Part shown: one piece after another, positions 21,901 through 33,100 of the stretch
Layout: each line of letters opens with the position of its first letter
Position numbering within the stretch: the stretch's first letter is position 1
Source: Imbricaverruca yamaguchii
Lineage: Eukaryota > Arthropoda > Thecostraca > Neoverrucidae
Reading direction: 5' to 3'
Assembly (NCBI GenBank): GCA_034440575.1
Contig: JAOTOL010001625.1
Location: forward strand, 2,936,501-3,000,500
Length of the DNA stretch: 64,000 nt
Translations under genes and position numbers: made by a program
The notes under the pieces: generated by a model
The model's database searches: none
Told to the model about the DNA's origin: nothing
The model's input: the letters and a program-made list of their open reading frames with translations, nothing else

Positions 21901-24900
21901 ATTCGGTTGGTTGGTTACTGGTTTCATGACACATCGACCGTTGAGTCATATAGCGTCACAAATATATCACGCCGGTTGTCCGCGGGGGAAGAGTAACGAC
22001 AGGTGAGATTCGAACCCGCGATCTTTCGATTGTGCGGCGAGCAACTTACCCCTAGAGTGCTCGTCCCCTCAATGTTTGCGTTCAAGTTTAACGTTAATGC
22101 TATGGGAATACATGGTAAGTCGGCTTCAAAAGTGGCTCGCCCCCCTCCCAACCCACCCAAACTTTTTTTTTCCAGACGTTCCCTACGTCTATACACTGTC
22201 CTATGCTGCGACTCATGCTCGCACCACAGCACGTGTCCACGAGCACAAACAACCTGCCCCTGCACACCGCAGACGGCACGGGCAGACCGCGGGGGGGGGG
22301 GAGGCGGGACACCGTGCGCCACCCTGATCGGAATGCACACAGCCGCCACCTACCTCCCGCTCGAAGAACTTGTCCTCCAGCGTCTTGTCGCCAGGGTTGT
22401 TCCCAGCTTCGTCGAACAGTGCACGGTACTCCTGCAACCAAGTTTCAGGTCAATCAACTGACAGTTCAACGGCGGCTTCGACCCGGGGCGCATTGACGGT
22501 GAAAGTCGCACAGCTTACCAATGGTCACAGGTTGCGTCGTCTCAAGCTTCTGGTCATTCTGGTCACCACGGGAAGCAAATCTTCACACATTGGGACACTC
22601 GACAAGTAATACAGTTCCATGAGTCGTGCAGGGTAGCATAAACTATCAGTTAAAGTAACCCATTCGGGTAAGATTACATCCGCAAGCGAACCGTCGTAGG
22701 ACGTTTCAAATGTCTTGTGCATTTGAGTTCCACACATTCCGCATTCCAGGGGTCTCGGCAGCAACATTCGCCCTTCAGGCAAGTGCGACCATGGTAAAGT
22801 TCAAACCTAATCTCGTAGCCGACAACAAGCCAAGGGTGAAGGTAAGTAGCAAGTTGTCTGGCACGCACCGAGGAGTCAAATACGCAAGCAAAATACTGCA
22901 CATGTCACCCACATCGGCGACAATATCGGTTTGTGGCCGGGCATGACGCGGAAAAGTCAGCCGTCGCCTGTCCAGCGCACTTCGCTACAACTTCTAACTG
23001 GGCCAACGGACAGCGTTGTCATCACTCACAACTGAGCCCTTAATTAAGACACAGCAGAGCGACACAAATCAGCAGACCGCGTGTCATGAGGCAAATCCGC
23101 ACCGCCAGACCTATGCACCTGCAGCTAACAAATAACTGGGCAAGGTCAACGACCGACATTTTCCGGAGTCACCAATACCGTTACTTTCAGCCGAGCAGTT
23201 CGCCGAATTTGGCACGAATTTGTGAGCAAACCATCTAAAGTGTAGGTTCGACTCTTAAAACACACCAATATTTCGTCTGAACTCGGTTACGTACAGTACT
23301 AAACGCCACGGAGGTGAGGCCTGTACATTTCACACCAATTATAATATACAATGACTTGCAAAGGTTCGAAAATGTCTTGCAAAGGTTCATTTGTCCTTGG
23401 CTGCCCTCTTCGGGGCAACCAAGGACAAATGAACTTTAATCTTAAGGTCATCGGTGAAAGGCGTCGTCTGAGAACATTCAGCAAGATGACATATCAATCA
23501 CCTGAGCAGATGAATTCCAGCAAAAAGGCAAGGTGGTGGATTTGTGCTATAGGCCACGTCGCTGCGTTGGTCATTTTGTGCCGATCAGCAAAAGGGCAAT
23601 AACTACCATTTGAACAGAAAAACGTTCCAAACATGCTCCGACGACAAATTTGAGTCTGCTGACCGGGGGCGGCCGCAGTCATCCATCGCGCCAGCTGAAC
23701 ACCAGGGGGTGGGGGTCAGCGCCGCTGACACGTCGGCGTCGGGTGTGCGGCGTGTGCGCGCCGGCCGCTACTCACCCCGTAGTACTCGGCGACCGCCTTG
23801 ACCTGTTCGTAGTCGTCGGCGCGGCCAAGCGCGGCGATGCCGTCCGGGTTCAGCTTGCCGCAGCGCGGGTACAGCTTGGTGCGGTCGTCCTTGCTGAGCT
23901 CGGTGCCGAACGAGTTGATGGTGATGATGATAGCGCGACGGTCCGCCTCGAACTGTCGGGCGCGGCGCCGTCTTCACACCGGCCGACGGTCGGCACATGG
24001 CGGGCCGCCGCCGCACACACCACACACACACACACCAAACCCAGCCGGACTGACGGTGCCTCTGAACAACTTCGTCTCCGCAAATGGTGGAAGCGTACTG
24101 GTGAAATGTGCCCCACCACTGCTCATGACATTTGAGTTATTTAAATTGGCTATGATGAATCAGGTATATCCCAGATCTAAGTATGCCAAAGCCCTCAGTA
24201 ACTGGATCAAATGGACATCAAGAATACGAAGGAAACCCATGTCTACAAGAATTGAAGCATGTTATTAATTGAAAGCTTTACACAATACCCAAATTCTGGT
24301 AGAACATGCAATTACCATGTACCTGTTATTGTTATCTATGGTTTATGCAATAAAGCGACAACAAATGCGAACGGCATCACATTCTAATTTCCCCACAATA
24401 ACGCGACACCACGTCTTGCTACAGTCAACTTCCGCAGTTGTAATCTGGAAACTATAAAAAGAAGTGCCTTAACCAGTGACAGCGCAGCGGACACCGATTA
24501 ACATCACCGGACTAGGAAATGTTCACCCTGAGAGCAAAACAAATCCGAACGATCGACATTTAAAATTAATGTTATGCAATTTCACATGATATATTTTTTT
24601 GTCAAAATTACATTGAAACAGACTTTCCTTGCTGATTTCCATCACATTTATTGATCAAAGCTGGTTGAAAGTGATGAAAAACGACAAAGAAGGGCCCAGA
24701 TGTACCTATGTCGTATCACTCATGACACCCAGCGAAGCCTATGTACACATATGATTTTCATGTTTACCATGTTCTTTCAAATGTTTCCATGTTCCATTTA
24801 CCATGTCTTGGGTCCTATATCGTGTCTGTCTTACTATCCTGAATCTGGGTACGATAGTTCGACCCATGCCATCCTTATCCTACGAGATACAAATTTTGTC

Positions 24901-27065
24901 ATAGCGTTTTTGTGCTTTAATTCAGGAACATTGTTTTTTTTCCAGTGCTATGGAGACTTCCTTCAAGAAAGTTACTTTATAGATGAAAAACAAAGGTAGA
25001 AGGTGGATTTAAAAAAAAAAAATGGACATCATGCTCATTTATGCATACACTAAGCGATCAGCACATTACATTTTATCAAGCATCTTCCACATTCTAAGAA
25101 CCTTGGGTTCTTTCACGACGCATTCGGCCACTAGGTCATCTCTCACGCCGATCGGTCGCGGATGGACTCAGTAAAATCAGTCGGTTGTGAGATTTGAACT
25201 CACAACCTTGCGATCAAGAGTCCGACGCTCTACCAACCCAGCTGGCGCGCCAGCAATCCTCGCATTCTAACTCCAGATATGACTGGTATAATGAGATGAC
25301 AAGAGGTGAACATGAACGAACGTATATATGCGCAAATGCTATCGCCCATGGTGTACAGCATGATAATGGCAAGGTTGTAGGCACGTCTCAAATGCCGAAG
25401 TGCTCAACATTTAATGCAATAATAGTAACACGAAGAGAGGATGCGTGCCCTTCCTATACCGGCGATACCCCATGTTCCTACACATACCATACACTATGAA
25501 CATGCCAAATGAACAAAGAAAACATGGTAAATCACACAGATCCAGATCATCGCGACCACATCTTGCTATCTACTGTGTGGGTTCTTCATATAATTTTCAC
25601 CAAAATTCAACAACTTGAAGTTATAACTTGTGTACCAGGAATCAGCCCCAAACATTGTGCCTGAACCTTGTGCCATAACTGCATACCAGATTTCGGTTGT
25701 TTGTTTCTTTGTTTATTGGCTGACGTTATGCACATTCACGGGTAATGGCGCCGCCCACACTGCTTCACCGGTGGGCCGCGATATTGGGAAATGTCCCGAT
25801 CGGTGCGGATGTCAAACACAGGACCTTTGGTACCCAGAGTCCAATACCTTAACCACTCGGTCACCCCCGCCCCGGATTTTGGTAACAAGCCATTTTTATA
25901 GTTCAGTTACCGTTCCTATTCGAACTGAAGGTAACAACTCGAAACGCATTTGTTGCCTGAATAACAAACAATATTCATTTGTTGTATTTTCAGCAACATA
26001 GAATACCAGACTTTGTTGTAAAAAAGCACACAAGAAGCCAAAATATACTGCAATTGGAAATCAACTAGTTTTGCCATCATTCCTGGCATCTTACCACAAA
26101 CACGTGATTTGGGTATGCTTCTTATAGATAACTTCTTTCAATGAAGTGCTGTTTGACTACCAAAAAAGAAGTGTGTGTTCCATGGTCGTTACTGTTTCCA
26201 TGGATGTAAAGCAGCAGGAGCTAATAAGCTAAACTCCAGTATTTCGATACGTCATGGTCACATGACAACTCAATCTTGGTGGTTCTGGCAGCTTTGCTAT
26301 CTAGTGCGTGTTTCCGCAATGACGACCACGTGATGGTCACTTCAGGAGTACTCACGGCCAATATTTCGCACATGACGTCGGCAGTGGTGCCGCCGATGTT
26401 CTGGCAGAACTCGTAGAACGACTCCAGGTAGGCCTTGTAGAGTGTGTTGCGGATGATCTCGATGTTCATTTCGTCCAGGTCCTGTTCGGAGATGCAGTCG
26501 ACGAAGAACGGCGCTGGCGGTGAACGACAGTATCAAGAACGGCGCCCGCTGTTCTTACAACAGCTTCAGTTTTTGTTACTTCTACACACATTCTTGTTAC
26601 TGTTGGCTTGTCCTTCTTTCCCAGACATACCTAATGATATCAAATATCAGAAAATGATGTACTACCTATTGTAAGGCTATTATGCAGAGTATTATACAAA
26701 CTTTCAACTTAAAGGTTTCCATGTGACGAATGCATAGAGCATAGTATGGTATATAGACCACGTTAGTGTGATCTATACATAGAGATAGCGTTTGGATTTG
26801 TGGGTGCATATAACCACTGCAATTAATTTTTGTTGAATAAAACTCATGCGTACACAGTGAGGATGTCTAGCACACCGTTCGAATGTTGGATTGGATTGTG
26901 GATTTAAGACGCACTCGGCAGCTCAGGCCATATGGCGTCGCCTGCCTTTCACCCTGGCAGGAAGGGCTGGCATCGCGGGGAATCGAACCCCGTACCTCTG
27001 GCTTGCCAGACGCTTAGCTTAACCCCTGAGCTACAGACCCCCCACCTACTGGGCGTGTATAAGTA

Positions 27066-27146
<81 letters not shown>

Positions 27147-30100
27147 TACATATACCTATATAGATTCGAATATTTCCGAAACAGGTTTTCACGTACACAA
27201 ACATTGTTAAAGACGACAGCATTGTCTGTGTTTATCCTCTTTTTATGCGTATTTTCTAGTTTTGGGATGACTTCGTTGTTTATTGGAGACATTATGCGAA
27301 AGGTTACCAAAGGAAGCAATTGTGAAAACGAGGAAAAACGTTAAAAAGTCACTCATCGGTCGATATAATGCCTGATTCGTTACAATCTGGTTATATCTTG
27401 GATGTTTCCATCAATACTGATAGTCTTCAAGAATGAATTAAACGAATCACAGGTCACACAGATAGCACAATGCAGATATACGAGCAAAAACTACCACACA
27501 CCTCACAAACATTATGTTTCTAGGCACTTTGTGGATTAAGATTCCGAAACTGATTGAATACCGTACTACACCCAAGCTCACTTTTGATATACATTGTACG
27601 GCTAAAGATGTCATACAGAGCCAGGTGTATGTATGTCTTGTTTTGTGCGCTGATGATGGAGGTGGTCCCTGATGTATATTGTCTCATCCGCCGTTTGTCA
27701 TGACGGTACAAAATTATGGAAGTGTCATCTGTCAGCATGGCTCTGGTGAGCCGCACTCCGTATTAGAGCCTCAATCCTGAGCATACATGCATGCTCAGCA
27801 ATGTTTTACAACTTGGTATTCAAGTGCAGATTCTGGGGAATCTAACCAAGCAGTTAGATGCCACAATTTCTTTCCCAGTGCAGCTCAGTATTAAAATTTG
27901 AGTGCATGCGATTTCTATATAATCGCGGGCTTGTCACGAGCGCATCGATAATCGTTAAGCGTGTATACGAAGTCTTGATTGCCTTTCTCATCAAGAGCGG
28001 TCCCAGGGGCTCCTGAAAGGGTGGTAGCTTTGATTTAAACTCACCATGATTGAATTGAATGAATTATACAAAAACCTTCCGCATATACATAGAAAGCAAT
28101 AAATACACTTGAATACAGCAATAAATATACTTCCTACGACACAAATACAAGAGGAACGAAATTTAGCATCCACACCTGGTATCCATAACTGAATAATTTT
28201 AAATCTGGTTATGAAAAATTCACTCGCGCACAAATGCACACGCACGTGCACAAATGCACTTCACATCATACCATTTGGCAAACTACAATTTATTTATTTA
28301 GCATTCGTCAGTGTGGCTAGAGTTGCCAAAATCCTGAAAGGGTTTACAGGTGCCCCAATAAAGTTCAAATCTGTTTCAAAGGGGTCTCCAATCCATCCAA
28401 TATTCTACTAAGCCCCTCCAGATGCGGCCATCAGGTTCTAGCATGCAGGCCATATAGAGGTGCCTCTCCAATGTGTTTCGAATCAATCAGCTCCGGTACT
28501 GCTGAACCCACACAATGATTCCGTGAAGGCCCCACGCCTGGTATATCGGCCGTAAATCCACGACGGCCGACCGGGTCCCGGTCGTCCTGGTACACCAACA
28601 GGCTGCTACTGTCGCGGTAGTCACTGGTCGAGACGGCCACCGGGGCTGCGCCTGGCGGCATTGCCCATCACGCCGTCCACACAGCTGGTGCGCCGGCACA
28701 CCAGCGGGCGCGTGGCGTGGTGCCACTCAGTGACGCCACACCATACATGACATCACGCAGTGACGCAATATGGCGTGGCGTTTCAGGAAGTGACAGGCGT
28801 GCCGGGCTGTACAGTTCCAGGACATGTGCGGCTCATGTGTGACTCGGCACATTGTGAGCTGACGCGGCACGCCACACAACCTGTTTGTTCTATATTTTGT
28901 GTTTCACGACGCAGTTAATGCATGAGTACGGCCAATGGTGACACCTGCATTGTTTCGCCGGTGGGCCGGGATATTGGGAAATGTCCTGAGTGATGCGAGT
29001 GTTGAACCCGGAACCTTTGGTACCCGGAGCTCTCGACACCTTAGCTAGTCAGCCATCCCCGCCCCGGCACGACACACGACTGCGTCGTGACGTACCCAGC
29101 GGCGTGTCGACCAGCACGGCGCCGTACAGCTCGGCCGGCGTGGCCGCCACATGGATGGCCTCCATCTGCTCGAAGCTGCCGAGCGGGTGGCACTTAGGCA
29201 GCAGCTCGGAGAGCGGCCGCTGGTGCAACGTGCCCGTGATCAACAGGATGATGTTGTCGATCATATAGCCGTACCTGTCGACAGACGATTATGGCACTGC
29301 GTCACGGCTTGTTTGTTAATTGGGTGGCACTCGATGTGCACGATCACGGCCAATGGCGCCGCCCACACTGTTTCGCCGGTGGGCCGCGGGACTAGGAAAC
29401 GTCCCGAGCGGTGCGAGCGTTGAACTCGGGACCTTTGGTGTCCAGAGCTCAACACTTTAACCACTCGGCCATCCCCGCCCCCTGCGTCATGGTGACCATC
29501 GCGACGGTCGTGGCACCAGCGGCAGCCACAGCGCACGCAGACACGTACGCTGCTCTCGCACACACCCGAACATGCCGATCACCTATTTCGCTGATGACTG
29601 AGGCAGTGGCGATACAACCGGACAGAAATGCGGCGCTCCATCGACTGCAAGTGTTCCTACATGACTTCAGCGCGTCCCTCCTCCGCGCTGCTCGCTGAGT
29701 TGTTCAGCCGATGATTCCCTTCAGAGTATAAAATGCGTCTTTCTGGAGAAATGGAGCCCCACCAGAACAGGTGCCTCCTCGCAATCAAAATAAACTGGAT
29801 CCACCTCTAGAAGGAGGTGCAGTCGAAACGTGGAACATTTTTGAATCTCAGTTTCCATAACACGTAGCAGTTGGTTCCTATAAATTCGAATTTTTAATTC
29901 ATCCATTACGTATTTTTGACAATTCAGTGCGCCCATCAAGGAAGCCGAAGGATCAACCGGCGAACATCTCACGAGCCGACCAGCTGGCGAGTGTTGCCAG
30001 AGCAGCACCCGCCCACACCACGTACACCGTACGGCACTGGTGACTGACGCTGGCACAGCGACGTGGCCAGGACAGCCACCACTCACACCGTGTGATGTGG

Positions 30101-33100
30101 CCGGGACAGCCACTGTCCACACCGTGTGATGTGGCCGGGACAGCCACCACTCACACGGTGTCTGTACACCGTGTGATGTGGCGGGACACGTCGTGGACGG
30201 GACAGCCACCTGTCCACACCGTGTGATGTGGCCGGGACAGCCACCACTCACACCGTGTGACGTGGCCGGGACAGCCACCACTCACACCGTGTGACGTAGC
30301 CGGGACAGCCACTGTCCACACCGTATGACGTGGCCGGGGCAGCCACCGCCCACACCGTGTGATGTGGCCGGGACAGCCACCGCCCACACCGTGTGATGTG
30401 GCCGGGACAGCCACCACTCACACCGTGTGATGTGGCAGGGACAGCCACCACTCACACCGTGTGATGTGGCAGGGACAGCCACCACTCACACCGTGTGATG
30501 TGGCAAGGACAGCCACCACTCACACCGTGTGATGTGGCCGGGACAGCCACCGCCCACACCGTGTGATGTGGCCGGGACAGCCACCACTCACACCGTGTGA
30601 TGTGGCCGGGACAGCCACCACTCACACCGTGTGATGTGGCCGGGGCAGCTCCAGTCCACACCGTGTGATGTGGCAGGGACAGCCACCACTCACACCGTGT
30701 GATGTGGCCGGGACAGCCACTGTCCACACCGTGTGATGTGGCCGGGACAGCCACCACTCACACCGTGTGATGTGGCCGGGACAGCCACCACTCACACCGT
30801 GTGATGTGGCCGGGGCAGCTCAGTCCACACCGTGTGATGTGGCAGGGACAGCCACCACTCACACCGTGTGATGTGGCCGGGACAGCCACTGTCCACACCG
30901 TGTGATGTGGCCGGGACAGCCACCACTCACACCGTGTGACGTGGCCGGGACAGCCACCGCCCACACCGTGTGATGTGGCCGGGACAGCCACCGCCCACAC
31001 CGTGTGATGTGGCCGGGACAGCCACCACTCACACCGTGTGATGTGGCCGGGACAGCTACCGCCCACACCGTGTGATGTGGCCGGGACAGCCACCACTCAC
31101 ACCGTGTGATGTGGCCGGGACAGCCACCACTCACACCGTGTGATGTGGCCGGGACAGCCACCTCCCACACCGTGTGATGTGGCCGGGACAGCCACCACTC
31201 ACACCGTGTGATGTGGCCGGGACAGCCACCACTCACACCGTGTGATGTGGCCGGGGCAGCTCCAGTCCACACCGTGTGATGTGGCAGGGACAGCCACCAC
31301 TCACACCGTGTGATGTGGCCGGGACAGCCACTGTCCACACCGTGTGATGTGGCAGGGACAGCCACCACTCACACCGTGTGATGTGGCCGGGACAGCCACC
31401 ATTCATACCGTGTGATGTGGCCGGGACAGCCACCACTCACACCGTGTGATGTGGCCGGGACAGCCACCGCCCACACCGTGTGATGTGGCCGGGACAGCCA
31501 CCACTCACACCGTGTGATGTGGCCGGGACAGCCACCACTCACACCGTGTGATGTGGCCGGGACAGCCCCCGCCCACACCGCGTAATGTGGCCGGGACAGC
31601 CACCGTCCATACCGTGTGATGTGGCCGGGACAGCCACCACTCACACCGTGTGACGTGGCCGGGACAGCCACCGCCCACATCGTGTGATGTGACCGGGACA
31701 GCCACCGCCCACACCGTGTGATGTGGCCGGGACAGCCACTGTCCACACCGTGTGATGTGGCCGGGACAGCCACTGTCCACACCGTATGACGTGGCCGGGG
31801 CAGCCACCACTCACACCGTGTGATGTGGCCGGGACAGCCACCATTCATACCGTGTGATGTGGCCGGGACAGCCACCGCCCACACCGTGTGATGTGGCAGG
31901 GACAGCCACCACTCACACCGTGTGATGTGGCCGGGGTAGCCGCCGTCCACACCGTGTGATGTGACCGGGACAGCCACCGCCCACACCGTGTGATGTGACC
32001 GGGACAGCCACCGCCCACACCGTGTGATGTGGCAGGGACAGCCACCACTCACACCGTGTGATGTGGCCGGGGTAGCCGCCGTCCACACCGTGTGATGTGA
32101 CCGGGACAGCCACCACTCACACCGTGTGATGTGGCCGGGACAGCCACCGCCCACACCGTGTGATGTGGCCGGGGTAGCCGCCGTCCACACCGTGCTGATG
32201 CCGGCACACTGACGTGATGTAGTCGATGAACGAGGAGAGCGGCTCGACCGAGTGGTTGCGAATGTGCTGGATCTCCACCACCAGCTTGTCCCGCAGCCGG
32301 TCGTCGATGGTGGCCACCGACAGCGGGCCCGGCTCGTTGGAAAGGAAGTGCCCGTAGTCTGTGCTTTGGAGGTGCAGCTTCAGGTCTGAAAACGGTACGC
32401 ACCAATCGGCTGCTACTCCAGAAGGCACCACGTGCAAACAAATAACATGTACAGCATAGGCAACACACTGCAACCAGGTTGGATGTGCAAGTATGAAAAT
32501 ACAACCGTAAAAGCATAAATGTCAAATTACCGAGAGCTGAACTATGGAACGAACAATTCCGATTCTTGTACGACGCACTCAACTGCTAGAGCATATTGTC
32601 GATTTCTCGTGCTGATTGGTCGCAGGCAAACTGCAGGCAGACTGGGTTGTTGTGGTGGTGGATTTGAGCTTTAGGGCGCGTCGACTGCATCGGACATTTT
32701 GCGCCCACCCGCTGGTTGTGGGATTCGAACCGACGATCTTGTGATCAAGAGTAGAACGCCCCATGGACTGAGACGACGCGACCCTATAGTTTGGGTATAT
32801 ACTATTTTAGATGCATGGCTGCTGTGAACAACATAACACTTGTTGGTACATGAGTTAATAATCTGGCAAACTTTAGCACAGATGAAACCAGGATCGGAGA
32901 TACAGGGCATTACTGGATTTACTTTCAGAACAGGGGTGCAGTCCAAAAAATCGTTGTGGGTATAATTTCACAGTTGTTGTAGCATACCTCGCAAACACAT
33001 ATGTTTGCAAGTTACTTTGCATTGGAAGTACAGGAATAATTTTAGGAGAGGTGTAGGAGACCTTCATTAGTCTATTATGTACAGGAACCTCAATCTCTAC

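Larger units (their letters stand above)
22432..23775. other. V-ATPase intron 5, mostly featureless
   Basis: Holds a 50 bp palindrome (23385-23434) and a SINE stub (23532-23585). I see no other structured element or coding frame. Confidence 0.5.

Noticed and set aside
25098..25262. Genuine tRNA genes at the tRNA-like segments (also 21905, 26884, 32650, 33831, 53047)
   Set aside because: Each has A and B boxes but continues into a shared SINE tail, several have target-site duplications, and acceptor stems are not intact.
31369..32190. Open frames up to 273 residues on the minus strand of the 34 bp array (repeats of AVPATSHGV / HITRCEWW)
   Set aside because: All three minus frames are open because the unit lacks stops. 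The region is an intron of the V-ATPase gene and the protein would be a pure translation of a minisatellite.
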